NCBI RefSeq assembly: GCF_900961225.1
Contig: NZ_CAAHFN010000022.1
Span: 86,799 to 150,798, forward strand
Length of the DNA: 64,000 nucleotides
Source of the DNA: Modicisalibacter radicis
Lineage (GTDB): Bacteria > Pseudomonadota > Gammaproteobacteria > Pseudomonadales > Halomonadaceae
Reading direction: 5' to 3'
This document shows positions 27,067-36,111 of this stretch, in pieces. The number at the start of each line of letters is the position of its first letter. The stretch's first letter is position 1. The notes below the pieces were generated by a model, which worked only from the letters and a program-made list of their open reading frames with translations, was not told where the DNA came from and did no database searches. The position numbers and the translations under genes were made by a program.

Positions 27067-28038
27067 ATGCCCGCCACGACCGCACAGGCTTTCTGGACCC
27101 TCGCCCCGGGCCAGGGCGCACTCCGCGAGGAAGCGCTACCGCCGCTGGGCGACGACGACGTGCTGGTGCGCAACCGCTTCAGCGCGGTCAGCCGCGGCAG
27201 CGAATCGCTGGTCTTCAACGGCCAGGTGCCGCCGAGCGAACATGCGCGGATGCGCGCGCCCTTCCAGGCCGGCGAGTTCCCCGGTCCGGTCAAGTACGGG
27301 TATGCCGGTGTGGGCACCATCGAACAGGGTCCCGAGGCGCTGCTCGGTCGCACGGTGTTCTGCCTCCACCCCCATCAGGATCGCTACGTGATTCCCGCCG
27401 CCGCCGTGGTGCCACTGCCCGACGACCTGCCCGCGGCACGTGGCGTGCTCGCCGCCAACATGGAAACCGCCGTCAACGGGCTATGGGATGCCGGGCCGCG
27501 CCCCGGCGACCGCATCGCGGTGATCGGCGCCGGCGTGGTCGGCACGCTGATCGCCTACCTCTGCGCGCGCATCCCCGGCACCCGGGTCGAGCTGATCGAC
27601 ATCGATCCCGACCGCGCGGCGCTGGCCGCCGCCCTCGACGTGCCCTTCCGCGACCCCGGGTCGGCCGGCGGCGACGCCGACCTGGTGATCCATGCCAGCG
27701 GCAACCCCGACGGCCTGCGTCACGGCCTCGAGCTGGCCGGCCACGAGGCGTTGCTGGTGGAGATGAGCTGGTACGGCACCCAGCCGGTCAGCCTGCCGCT
27801 GGGCGAGGCCTTCCATGCCCGGCGCCTGACGCTGCGCTCGAGCCAGGTAGGCACGGTCTCGCCGGCACGCAGTGCGCGCTGGAGCCACCGCCGGCGCCTC
27901 GCCCTGGCGCTCGACCTGCTGCGCGACGAACGCCTCGATGCGCTGATCGACGGCGAAAGCGACTTTGCCGATCTGCCCACGCTGATGCCACGCCTGGCCG
28001 CCGCCCGCGGCGCGCTGTGCCATCGTTTACGCTACTGA
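27067..28038 (+). CDS. MDR-type dehydrogenase of the pterin/flavin-like cluster
   Basis: 323 residues, medium-chain dehydrogenase fold: N-terminal GroES-like part, then Rossmann motif [16 protein letters not shown] near residue 155 for NAD(P). The catalytic-zinc motif GHE of alcohol dehydrogenases is replaced by [11 protein letters not shown], and the structural-zinc cysteine cluster is absent, so zinc chemistry is doubtful. AAGGAAGGA precedes the ATG. It heads the plus-strand run to the flippase gene. Substrate not known; a sugar- or pterin-type alcohol is a guess from context. Confidence 0.8.
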   Translation: MPATTAQAFWTLAPGQGALREEALPPLGDDDVLVRNRFSAVSRGSESLVFNGQVPPSEHARMRAPFQAGEFPGPVKYGYAGVGTIEQGPEALLGRTVFCLHPHQDRYVIPAAAVVPLPDDLPAARGVLAANMETAVNGLWDAGPRPGDRIAVIGAGVVGTLIAYLCARIPGTRVELIDIDPDRAALAAALDVPFRDPGSAGGDADLVIHASGNPDGLRHGLELAGHEALLVEMSWYGTQPVSLPLGEAFHARRLTLRSSQVGTVSPARSARWSHRRRLALALDLLRDERLDALIDGESDFADLPTLMPRLAAARGALCHRLRY

Positions 28039-28093
28039 ACAGGCCGCTAGCGCGCTAGCGTCATTCGTACCGTTCGCACAAGGAGTCCCGTGC

Positions 28094-28492
28094 ATGTTCA
28101 GCCTCACCGTCCGCGATCACATGATGATCGCCCACAGCTTTCAGGGCGAGGTATTCGGCCCCGCCCAGCGTCAGCACGGCGCCACCTATGTGGTCGACGT
28201 GACCTTCAAGCGCCCCGAACTCGACGAGCACGACCTGGTGGTCGATATCGGCCTGGCCAGCGAGGCGCTCAAGACGCTGCTCGGCGAATTCAACCTCGGC
28301 AACCTCGACGAACACGAGGCCTTCCGGGGTCGCAACACCACCACCGAGTTCATGGCCCACGCGGTCTTCGAGCGCATGGCCGCCGCGATCCGCGACGGCC
28401 GGCTGGGCAGCGGCGCCAAGGGCCTGACCCAACTGAACGTGACCCTGCACGAATCGCACATCGCCTGGGCCAGCTACGAGGGGGCCTTGTGA
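28094..28492 (+). CDS. 6-pyruvoyltetrahydropterin synthase/QueD-like protein with altered active site
   Basis: 132 residues, T-fold family. The N-terminal histidine (MMIAHSF) and the [16 protein letters not shown] end match PTPS/QueD, including the C-terminal H and E. The central catalytic block is abnormal: QRQHGATY stands where QueD has C-x3-HGH-x-Y, so the catalytic Cys and one zinc His are both replaced by Ala. Ordinary 6-carboxytetrahydropterin synthase activity is therefore unlikely, and a related pterin reaction or binding role is inferred. AAGGAG lies 9 bp before ATG; the stop overlaps the glycosyltransferase GTG. Confidence 0.82.
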   Translation: MFSLTVRDHMMIAHSFQGEVFGPAQRQHGATYVVDVTFKRPELDEHDLVVDIGLASEALKTLLGEFNLGNLDEHEAFRGRNTTTEFMAHAVFERMAAAIRDGRLGSGAKGLTQLNVTLHESHIAWASYEGAL

Positions 28493-29589
28493 GCGCCGAA
28501 GACTACCGCCGCGAACGCACCCTGAGCCTGCTCGTCGCCGGCGATCCCGGGCAACTGACCGGCGGCTACGTCTACGACGCGCGCATCGCCGAGGCGCTGC
28601 GCGAACAGGGCTGGCGGGTCTCGGTCATCGGCCTCGAGGGGCGCTTCCCCGAGCCCGACGCCGGCGCCGCCCGTGCCCTGGACGCAACCCTCGCCGACCA
28701 CCCCGACGGCGCGCGCGTGGTGATCGACGGCCTGGCGATGGGCGGTCTGCCCGAGGTGATCGCGGACCACGCCGAGCGGCTCGACCTGACCGCGCTGGTC
28801 CATCACCCGCTGGCCGACGAGACCGGCCTCGATCCCGCCCAGCGCACCCGCTTCATGATCAGCGAGACCCGTGCGCTGGGCGCGGTGGGCCGGGTGATCG
28901 TCACCAGCGCGTTCACCGCTCGCCGGCTGGCCGATTTCGATGTCCCCGCCGAGCACATCACGGCGATCGAGCCCGGCGTCGCCCGCGCGCCGCTGTCGCC
29001 GCGCGCGACGGCCGACCAGCCCGGTCCGGCACGCCTGCTGTGCGTCGCCACCATCACCCCGCGCAAGGGCCACGAGGTGCTGGTCGACGCCCTGGCACGG
29101 CTCGCCGATCGCGACTGGCAGGCGATCTGCATCGGCGGGCTCGACCGCGATGCCGGCCACGCCCGTCACGTCCGCGAGCGAATCGCCGCCCACGGCCTCG
29201 AGGCACGCGTCGAGCTGGCCGGCGAACGCGCCCACGACCAGCTGGCCGACGCCTACCGGGACGCCGATCTGTTCGTACTGCCCTCGCATTACGAGGGTTA
29301 CGGCATGGTCATCAGCGAGGCGCTGGCCCACGGCCTGCCGGTGATCGCCACCACAGGCGGCGCACTGGCCCACACGCTGCCCCGGGATGCCGGGCTCGCC
29401 GTGCCACCGGGTGATAGCGCCGCCCTCGCCGAGGCGCTGAGGCGCTGGTTCGACGAGCCCGAACTGCGCCAGCGGCTGCGCCAGGGCGCCCAGCGGGCCC
29501 GTGAGGGACTCGCCGACTGGTCGGACGCCGGGCGCGCCTTCGCGGCGGCGCTCGACCGCCCGCCCCTGGCAACCGGAGCCTCGTCATGA
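28489..29589 (+). CDS. GT4-family glycosyltransferase
   Basis: 366 residues from GTG 28489, which overlaps the previous stop (GTGA). GT-B fold: N-terminal [20 protein letters not shown], nucleotide-binding half with [19 protein letters not shown] and the E-x7-E motif in [20 protein letters not shown]. It would move a sugar from an NDP or GDP donor onto an acceptor made in this cluster, probably at the membrane face. Acceptor and sugar unknown. Coupled downstream to the methyltransferase (ATGA). Confidence 0.85.
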   Translation: MSAEDYRRERTLSLLVAGDPGQLTGGYVYDARIAEALREQGWRVSVIGLEGRFPEPDAGAARALDATLADHPDGARVVIDGLAMGGLPEVIADHAERLDLTALVHHPLADETGLDPAQRTRFMISETRALGAVGRVIVTSAFTARRLADFDVPAEHITAIEPGVARAPLSPRATADQPGPARLLCVATITPRKGHEVLVDALARLADRDWQAICIGGLDRDAGHARHVRERIAAHGLEARVELAGERAHDQLADAYRDADLFVLPSHYEGYGMVISEALAHGLPVIATTGGALAHTLPRDAGLAVPPGDSAALAEALRRWFDEPELRQRLRQGAQRAREGLADWSDAGRAFAAALDRPPLATGASS

Positions 29590-30461
29590 GCGACGAGGGG
29601 CGGTTCGCGGCCGGCTGGTTGAGCCTGCGCGAGCGCGCCGATCACCTGGCGCGCAGCCAGTCGCTGACCGACCGGGCCAGCGACTGGCTGCACCGTCGAG
29701 CGAGTGACGATCGTGCACTGTCGCTGGTCGACCTGGGCTGCGGCGCTGCCAGCAACCCGGCATACCTTGCCGGGCGGCTACCCGGTCCCCAGCACTGGCG
29801 GCTGATCGACCACGATCCCGCCCTGCTCGCCCAGGCATCGTCGCGCCTGGCTCGGCTCATCGATGCCGACGGTCGGCCGCTCGAATGGCACTGCGAACGC
29901 CAGCCGCTGACACCCCTGCGCCCGACGCTGCTCGACGGCGCCGACCTGGTCTGCGCCTCGGCGCTGTTCGACCTGGTCTCGCGGAAGTGGGCCGAGCGGC
30001 TGGTACAGGCATGCGTCGAGCGCCGGCTCGCCGCGCTGTTCACGCTCAGCGTCAGCGGCGACTGGGCCTTCGTCGATGCCCAGGGGCAGCGGCGCGAGGA
30101 CGCCGAGGATCGCTGGGCGCGCGCGACGTACCAGGCCCATCAATACCGCGACAAGGGCTTCGGCACGGCGCTCGGCGGCGACGCGCCCGCGACGCTGGCC
30201 GAAGCCTTCGAGGCCCACGGCTACAGGGCGAGCCAGGCCGCCAGCCCGTGGCGGCTGCCGCCCGGCCACGCCGAAACCCGCACCCTCGGCAGCGCACTGC
30301 TGGCCGGCTGGGGCGATGCGCTTCGCGAGCAATGCCCCGAGGCTCGCGAACGCGTGGCTACCTGGCTGGCCGCGCGTCACGCCGCGCTGGAAGGCGGCGA
30401 GCTGGGAATCGAGGTCGGGCATCTCGATCTGTTCGCCGAACCCGGCGAGGGGCAGCCGTGA
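29586..30461 (+). CDS. SAM-dependent methyltransferase
   Basis: 291 residues, Rossmann-type class I. Motif I is LVDLGCGAASNPAYLAGRLP near residues 47-66, with the acidic LIDHDP at the end of strand beta-2. No strong relative recognised; this subgroup is seen with the PTPS/RibD/CDP-alcohol neighbourhood. Coupled at both ends by 4-bp overlaps. Substrate unknown. Confidence 0.78.
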   Translation: MSDEGRFAAGWLSLRERADHLARSQSLTDRASDWLHRRASDDRALSLVDLGCGAASNPAYLAGRLPGPQHWRLIDHDPALLAQASSRLARLIDADGRPLEWHCERQPLTPLRPTLLDGADLVCASALFDLVSRKWAERLVQACVERRLAALFTLSVSGDWAFVDAQGQRREDAEDRWARATYQAHQYRDKGFGTALGGDAPATLAEAFEAHGYRASQAASPWRLPPGHAETRTLGSALLAGWGDALREQCPEARERVATWLAARHAALEGGELGIEVGHLDLFAEPGEGQP

Positions 30462-32209
30462 GGCGCCCGGCGAAGGCCGCCCTGTTGCGGCTGGCTTTCA
30501 GCCTGGCGCTGCTCGCGGCGTTGCTGGCCTGGCTGGATGTCGCGGCGCTCGTCGCCGAGATCGGCAATCTGGCGCCCGGCTGGGCGCTCGTCGCGCTGCT
30601 GCTGACGCTGCCGCAGGTGGCGATCTCAGCATGGCGCTGGCGTTTCACCGCCCGGCTGCTGGGCCTGCCGCTGTCGCGACGCGCGGCCTTCGCCGACTAC
30701 TACCTGGCGACCTTTCTCAACCAGTTGCTGCCCGGCGGCGTGATGGGCGACGTGACCCGCGCCTGGCGTCATGCCAGCGCCAGCGGCGCGCGCCGCCCGG
30801 CGATCCGCTCGGTGATCATCGAGCGGGTCTCGGGCCAACTGGTGCTGTGGCTGATCGCCCTGCTGGCACTGGCCATGCCGATCTGGCATGCGCCGCTGAA
30901 CCAGACCGGCCACGCCGTCATGGCGATGCTGACGGCCGTCGACGGCCGCACCTGGATAACGATGACGGTCGTCGTGTCCGCAGCGGCGTTGCTGCTCATC
31001 AGGCCGGGCCGGCGCCAGCCGGCTATCGTCAAGCGACTGGCGCAACGACTGACGGCCGGCCTGGGGCACGATCTCGCCCGCACCCTGACCGACACCCGGG
31101 CGTGGCCACGTCAGCTGCTCGCCTCCCTGCTGGTGGTGGCCAGCTATATCGCGGTCTATAGCTGCGCGGCCAGGGCGATCGGCACCGATATCGCGTTCAC
31201 CACCCTACTGGCCCTGATTCCGCCGGTGCTGCTGGCCATGGCATTGCCGCTGTCGGTAGCGGGCTGGGGGCTGCGCGAGGGCGCCGCGGCGCTGGTCTGG
31301 GCCGGTGTCGGGTTGCCCGCCGAACAGGGCGTGGCGATCTCGATGGCCTATGGCTTGCTGGTCCTGGTCTCGAGCCTGCCCGGCGGCGCGTTCCTGTTGC
31401 GCGGCCGCACCCGCTCAGGCATCCAGCAGGCGCAGGTCGAACAGCGTGTCGTCGCCGCAGCAGAAACAGCGCGACGGCGGACGGCGCGCCCGGTCGAGAC
31501 TGTCGATCGGCGGCAAGGCCAGCCCGGGGCGCCCGGAGCCGATCAGCAGCGGCGCCACCAGCAGGTGCAGGCGGTGCAGCACGTCGGCGTCGACGAAGCG
31601 CGACACGGTCACGCCGCCGCCCTCGATCAGCACACGCCGGAGCCCGCGCTCGGCCAATGCGGCCAGGATCGCCTCCGGGCTGGCGCCGGCCGGACCGGCG
31701 GGCAACTCGAAACGCTCGACGTGGCGGCCGACACCGGTCAGGACGGGCGCACCCTGGCCGACCAGATGCAGCGTGGGCACCTCGCCGGACTGGAAGACGC
31801 GGTGCGAGGCGGCGAGCCGGCCGCGCGGATCGAGGATAACCCGACACGGATTGCGTCCCTCGACATGGCGCACGCTGAGCTGTGGGTCGTCGGCGGCGAC
31901 GGTACCGGCGCCGACCAGCACGCCATCGACCAGCGCGCGCAGGCGATGCAGGTGAACGCGACTGGCGAGGCCGTTGATGTAGTGCGAGGCGCCGTTGTGG
32001 GTGGCGATGCGCCCATCGAGACTCTGGCCGAGCTGGGCGATCGCCAGCCCGCCGCGACGAGCCACCAGCGGCAGCAGACAATCGAGCAGCTCGCGGCAGG
32101 CAACGGGCAGTTCGCCGAGGTCGCCTTGCCGGGAACTCTGCCAGGCGCCGCCCCGAGCGACCCGCAGGCTCAGCGAGCCGCTGCTCAGGGTCGCGGTGGC
32201 CGTCACTGA
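30458..32209 (+). CDS. Flippase-like (lysylphosphatidylglycerol synthase TM family) protein, end uncertain
   Basis: GTG 30458 overlaps the methyltransferase stop. The recognisable domain is about 318 residues (to about 31411) with about eight membrane segments, TFLNQLLPGGVMGDVTRAWR and the family-typical PLSVAGWGLREGAAALVWAG near the end, like the AglD/MprF-type flippase domain. It could move a lipid-linked product across the membrane. No stop codon follows: the frame stays open through the convergent RibD-like gene to 32209, adding about 265 Arg/Gln-rich residues without homology. Either the real end is lost to a frameshift or the genes overlap antisense over 795 bp. Confidence 0.7.
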   Translation: MRRPAKAALLRLAFSLALLAALLAWLDVAALVAEIGNLAPGWALVALLLTLPQVAISAWRWRFTARLLGLPLSRRAAFADYYLATFLNQLLPGGVMGDVTRAWRHASASGARRPAIRSVIIERVSGQLVLWLIALLALAMPIWHAPLNQTGHAVMAMLTAVDGRTWITMTVVVSAAALLLIRPGRRQPAIVKRLAQRLTAGLGHDLARTLTDTRAWPRQLLASLLVVASYIAVYSCAARAIGTDIAFTTLLALIPPVLLAMALPLSVAGWGLREGAAALVWAGVGLPAEQGVAISMAYGLLVLVSSLPGGAFLLRGRTRSGIQQAQVEQRVVAAAETARRRTARPVETVDRRQGQPGAPGADQQRRHQQVQAVQHVGVDEARHGHAAALDQHTPEPALGQCGQDRLRAGAGRTGGQLETLDVAADTGQDGRTLADQMQRGHLAGLEDAVRGGEPAARIEDNPTRIASLDMAHAELWVVGGDGTGADQHAIDQRAQAMQVNATGEAVDVVRGAVVGGDAPIETLAELGDRQPAATSHQRQQTIEQLAAGNGQFAEVALPGTLPGAAPSDPQAQRAAAQGRGGRH

Positions 32210-32272
32210 CCAATCTTCATCGAGCGCCAGGCGGATGCACTGCCAGGCCTCGTCGATACAGGAGTCGCTCAT
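31415..32272 (-). CDS. RibD C-terminal (pyrimidine reductase)-domain protein
   Basis: 285 residues from ATG 32272 (GGAG 5 bp before it; longer starts lack one). After about 80 residues, the reductase domain reads IAQLGQSLDGRIATHNGASH, LRALVDGVLVGAGTVAADDP and RVLIEGGGVTVSRF, as in the NADPH-dependent 5-amino-6-ribosylaminopyrimidine reductase half of RibD. The zinc deaminase half is missing. It probably reduces a ribosyl to a ribityl group on a GTP-derived pyrimidine. Divergent from the RibA-like gene. Confidence 0.85.
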   Translation of the reverse strand: MSDSCIDEAWQCIRLALDEDWSVTATATLSSGSLSLRVARGGAWQSSRQGDLGELPVACRELLDCLLPLVARRGGLAIAQLGQSLDGRIATHNGASHYINGLASRVHLHRLRALVDGVLVGAGTVAADDPQLSVRHVEGRNPCRVILDPRGRLAASHRVFQSGEVPTLHLVGQGAPVLTGVGRHVERFELPAGPAGASPEAILAALAERGLRRVLIEGGGVTVSRFVDADVLHRLHLLVAPLLIGSGRPGLALPPIDSLDRARRPPSRCFCCGDDTLFDLRLLDA

Positions 32273-32353
32273 CTCTTCTCCGGGAGGTGCGTCGCGACTC
32301 ATCATGCGCAGCGCGCGGTAGCGGGGCAACCCCGCCGCGACAAGGAGACGCTC

Positions 32354-33520
32354 ATGCATCAGGTTGAACGCGCACTCTTCGATATCCGCCGGGGACTGCC
32401 GGTGCTCCTTCGCGACACCGCGGAATCGGTGCTCGTCCAGCCGCTCGAGAGCCTCGACGATCGCGCCCTCGAGCGCCTGGTCGCCAACGCCGGCAGCGAG
32501 CCGGGGCTGGTGCTAAGCCGCCATCGCCTGGCGTTGCTCGGCCGCCCGATAAGCGCCCAGAGCGCACGCCTGCCACTCATGCCTTGCGAGCTCGACGATC
32601 TCACCCGCCTCAACGCGCTGGCGTTCGGCCAGCACGGGCCGACAGCCACCCCGGCCCCGATCGCTGCCAGCCGCGCCGATCATGCCGCCCTGACGTTGAT
32701 GCGCCGCGCGCTGCTGATCCCCGCCGCGCTGACCACCCGGGTCGCCCCGCATGCCGAGGAAACGATCCGCGCACTGATCGACGACGATACGCTGCTGGCC
32801 ATCGATGCCACCGATGCGGGGCGTTGCTTCGAGAACGCCGACGGCATGCTCAAGCCGGTCAGCGAGGCGCGAATTCCGTTGGCCGAGGCACCCGAGAGCC
32901 GCTTCATCCTGTTTCGCGAGCCGGACGGCCTGCGCGAGCACCTGGCGATCGTGATCGGTGATACCGCACACTGGCCGGAGACCGTCCCGCTGCGCCTGCA
33001 TTCGGCCTGCCTGACCGGCGACCTGTTCGGTAGCCTGCGCTGCGACTGCGGCGAACAGTTGCGCAACGCCGTCGCCGAGATCCACGCGCTGGGCGGCGGC
33101 GTACTGCTGTATCTGGCCCAGGAGGGGCGCGGTATCGGCCTGGCCAACAAGCTGCGCGCCTACAGCCTGCAGGACGAAGGCCTCGACACGCTGGACGCCG
33201 ACCAGGTGCTGGGCTTCGGCGAGGATGAACGCCGCTACGGGGTCGCCGTCGACATGCTCGCCGCGCTGAATATCCAGCGCGTGCAGTTGCTCACCAACAA
33301 TCCGGTCAAGATCGCCGCGCTGGTCGAGGGTGGCATCGATGTAGTCGATCGCCAGGCGCTCTACGGCCGGCTCACCGCCGAGAACCGCCGCTACCTGAGC
33401 GCCAAGGCCAGCCGGGGCGGGCATCTGCTGGACGAGCTGATGAGCGGTGACCCCGACGATGCCCTGGGCAGCAACTGCGACGATATCGGCATCGGTCAGT
33501 CGGGGTCACGGCGGGCCTGA
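32354..33520 (+). CDS. GTP cyclohydrolase II-like protein with long N-terminal domain
   Basis: 388 residues. The C-terminal half is RibA: zinc cysteines C-x10-C-x-C in HSACLTGDLFGSLRCDCGEQ near residues 218-235, then YLAQEGRGIGLANKLRAY, DERRYGVAVDML and LTNNPVKIAAL, all consistent with an active ring-opening GTP cyclohydrolase. The N-terminal 165 residues resemble the position of RibB in RibBA fusions but lack the acidic DDEDRENEGD-type catalytic patch; homology is tentative. AAGGAGA precedes the ATG. Its 3' end overlaps the convergent creatininase gene by 25 bp. Confidence 0.85.
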   Translation: MHQVERALFDIRRGLPVLLRDTAESVLVQPLESLDDRALERLVANAGSEPGLVLSRHRLALLGRPISAQSARLPLMPCELDDLTRLNALAFGQHGPTATPAPIAASRADHAALTLMRRALLIPAALTTRVAPHAEETIRALIDDDTLLAIDATDAGRCFENADGMLKPVSEARIPLAEAPESRFILFREPDGLREHLAIVIGDTAHWPETVPLRLHSACLTGDLFGSLRCDCGEQLRNAVAEIHALGGGVLLYLAQEGRGIGLANKLRAYSLQDEGLDTLDADQVLGFGEDERRYGVAVDMLAALNIQRVQLLTNNPVKIAALVEGGIDVVDRQALYGRLTAENRRYLSAKASRGGHLLDELMSGDPDDALGSNCDDIGIGQSGSRRA

Positions 33521-34314
33521 AAGTCGGCGATGTCGAGCGTGCGGGTTTCGTCGAGCAGGCGCACCAGCCGCCCCGCGTAGTGGCTCACCAGCCGCTCGCC
33601 GAGCGCGGCGTCGGCAAGCCGGGCATTGCCCACCACTCCGCCGGGGTGCAGGTCCTCGGCCATCCAGGCAAACGCCGCCTCGCCCTCGGGGCCCAGCAGC
33701 CCACCGCGCGCGGCCAGTGCCTCGCCGCGTGAGGGCGGGTGAGCCAGCGCATCGCCGCGAACCTTGTGGGGTGCCAGATACAGCATGATCGCCGTCTCCA
33801 GCGCGCCGCCATGCAGGCCGTGGCGCAGCTCCTCGGCCGGCAGCCCCGCGGCGGGCGGAGCAAAGCGCATGTAGTGCGCCTTGACCACCAGCATGCCCCA
33901 GCGTCGGCGCAGCTTGAGCGCCGCCAGATCCATCACCGCGTTGTTGCCGCCGTGGCTGTTGAACAGTACCAGCCGCCGCACACCGGCGCGGGCCAGGGCG
34001 TCGCCGTGGGCTTCGATCACCGCCATGGCGGTTTCGGGGGGCAGGCTGAGCGTGCCCGGGAACGCCGTATGCTCGTCGCTGGCACCCACGGCGACGGACG
34101 GCAGCACGAGCAGCGGAAAGCCGGCGGGCAGGCGCTCGCGCGCGGCGTCGAGCAGGCCCTGGCCGATGGTCAGGTCGGTGGACAGCGGCAGGTGGCCGCC
34201 ATGCTGTTCGATCGCCGCCAGCGGCAGCACGGCGACACTCTCGGCGGTGACTTGCGCGGCCAGCTCCCGACTGGTCAACTCCTGCCAGTCCTGGCCCTGA
34301 CGACGGTCGCTCAT
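33496..34314 (-). CDS. Creatininase-family amidohydrolase
   Basis: 272 residues. Metal ligands visible in AIEQHGGHLPLSTDL (E, H, D), FNSHGGNNAV (H) and GALETAIML (E). The family includes creatininase, MftE of mycofactocin synthesis and ArfB, which deformylates the formamidopyrimidine made by archaeal GTP cyclohydrolases. Beside a RibA-like enzyme an ArfB-like N-formyl or amide hydrolysis is the natural inference. AGGAGA precedes the ATG. Confidence 0.83.
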   Translation of the reverse strand: MSDRRQGQDWQELTSRELAAQVTAESVAVLPLAAIEQHGGHLPLSTDLTIGQGLLDAARERLPAGFPLLVLPSVAVGASDEHTAFPGTLSLPPETAMAVIEAHGDALARAGVRRLVLFNSHGGNNAVMDLAALKLRRRWGMLVVKAHYMRFAPPAAGLPAEELRHGLHGGALETAIMLYLAPHKVRGDALAHPPSRGEALAARGGLLGPEGEAAFAWMAEDLHPGGVVGNARLADAALGERLVSHYAGRLVRLLDETRTLDIADFQARRDPD

Positions 34315-34442
34315 GGCGTCTCCTCATGGACGAAAGTTGGGGCGGCGTTGGCGGATTGTCATCGTCGCTGTGTCAGGATAGATCACAGCGCGCCCGGCTT
34401 CGCCAGCGGCGCGGATTCGCCACCCCCTTGCCGGAGCCTGCC

Positions 34443-36011
34443 ATGCTGGAAGTCATCTGTCTGTCGTTCGCCTTCGTGCTGGGCCTGGCGGCAAGGCGCT
34501 GCGGCCTGCCGGCGCTGATCGGCTTCCTGGCGGCGGGCTTTCTGATCAATCCGCTGGGCAACTCCTTGTCGCTGCCGGCCTCGACCCCGGCGGTGCTCGA
34601 CCATGTCGCCCACCTCGGCGTCCTGCTGCTGCTGTTCACCGTCGGCCTGAAACTCAAGCTCAAGAGCCTCGCCCAGCCCGAGGTGGTCGGCGGCGGGCTG
34701 GTGCACTTCGCTCTGACCGTGGGCGTTTTCGCGCCGGGGCTGCACTGGCTGGGCGGCATCGCCTGGGGACCCGCGCTGCTGCTGGCGATTGCCCTGGCGT
34801 TCTCGAGCACCGTGCTGTCGGCCAAGAGCCTCGAGTCGCGTCGTGAATTGCGCGCCTTCCACGGCCGCGTGGCGATCGGCATCCTGATCATCCAGGATCT
34901 TATCGCGCTGTTCGTGCTGGCGTTCTCCAGCGGCCAAGTGCCCTCCCCCTGGGCGTTGCTGCTGCTCGGCCTGCCACTGCTGCGGCCACTGTTTCATTGG
35001 CTGATCGATATCAGCGGCCATGACGAACTGCTGCTGCTGATGGGCCTGGTGCTGGCCGTGGTGGTCGGCGGCGCCGGGTTTTCCGCGCTGGGGCTGTCGG
35101 GCGAGGTCGGCGCGCTGGTGCTGGGCGCGCTGGTGGCAGGTCATCCACGCGCCCAGGAACTGGGCAAGTCATTGTGGGGGCTCAAGGAACTGTTCCTGGT
35201 CGGCTTCTTCCTCAAGATCGGCATGTCGGGGCTGCCCGACTGGCAGGCGCTCGGCTTCGCCGTGGCATTCACCGCGCTGCTGCCGCTCAAGGCGGCGCTG
35301 TTCTTCTTCCTGCTGATCCTGTTTCGGCTGCGCGCTCGCAACGCCTTCCAGTCCACCGTCAGCCTGACCAGCTACAGCGAGTTCGGTCTGATCGTCGCCG
35401 CCTCGCTGGTGCCGGATGCGCTGGTCGGTCTGGCGCTCGCCGTGGCGCTGTCGTTCCTGGTCGCCGCGCCGCTGCAGCGCAACGCCCATGCGCTGTTCGC
35501 CCGCTTCGAGCCATGGCTGCTGCGCTTCGAGACCCGCGCCTGGCACCCCGACGAGCAGCCCGCCTCGCTGGGCGATGCCCGCGTGCTGATCCTGGGCATG
35601 GGGCGCACCGGCACCGCCGCCTACGACCGGCTGTGCGAGGACGACACGCGCCTCATCGGCATCGACGCCGACCCCAGTCGGGTCGAACGCCACAGCCGCG
35701 CCGGCCGCCACGTGGTCTACGCCGATGGCGAGGACATCGGCTTCTGGCACAGCATCGACCTCGACACCATCGAGGTGGCGGTGCTCACCCTGCCCGATGC
35801 CGAGTCGAAGATCTTCGCCACCCGCCAGCTACGCCAGCATGGCTTCGTCGGGACGATCGTCGCGCACAGCCTCTACGAGGACGAGGCCGAGGCCATCCGC
35901 GGCGCCGGCGCCAATCAGACCTACCTGACCATGCACGAGGCCGGCCTGGGGCTGGCCGAGCATGTCCGTCAAGGGCTCATCGAACGCCCCCGGTTGCCCG
36001 ATCCGTCATGA
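34443..36011 (+). CDS. Kef/CPA2-type cation:proton antiporter with TrkA-N domain
   Basis: 522 residues. About 11-12 membrane segments, including GILIIQDLIALFVLAFSS and GEVGALVLGALVAGHPRAQE, then a cytosolic RCK/TrkA-N domain from about residue 375 with nucleotide motif VLILGMGRTGTAAYDRL. Probable glutathione-independent K+ efflux under stress, as no KefC-type accessory protein is next to it. Start ATG 34443 with GGAG 7 bp upstream. About 100 bp before the amidoligase gene; the pair may be co-transcribed. Confidence 0.88.
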   Translation: MLEVICLSFAFVLGLAARRCGLPALIGFLAAGFLINPLGNSLSLPASTPAVLDHVAHLGVLLLLFTVGLKLKLKSLAQPEVVGGGLVHFALTVGVFAPGLHWLGGIAWGPALLLAIALAFSSTVLSAKSLESRRELRAFHGRVAIGILIIQDLIALFVLAFSSGQVPSPWALLLLGLPLLRPLFHWLIDISGHDELLLLMGLVLAVVVGGAGFSALGLSGEVGALVLGALVAGHPRAQELGKSLWGLKELFLVGFFLKIGMSGLPDWQALGFAVAFTALLPLKAALFFFLLILFRLRARNAFQSTVSLTSYSEFGLIVAASLVPDALVGLALAVALSFLVAAPLQRNAHALFARFEPWLLRFETRAWHPDEQPASLGDARVLILGMGRTGTAAYDRLCEDDTRLIGIDADPSRVERHSRAGRHVVYADGEDIGFWHSIDLDTIEVAVLTLPDAESKIFATRQLRQHGFVGTIVAHSLYEDEAEAIRGAGANQTYLTMHEAGLGLAEHVRQGLIERPRLPDPS

Positions 36012-36111
36012 AATCGTCGCCGCGGGGCGGCTTTTCTCCGGTCGGGGCTTGCCAGCGCTCCAGCAAGCCGTTGCAATGGTGGTTTCGCGCACCGCCCGCA
36101 GGAGGGTCTCA

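Noticed and set aside
32354..33520. Housekeeping ribA assignment
   Set aside because: Long N-terminal domain and the lipid/pterin context argue for a paralog; the symbol was withheld.
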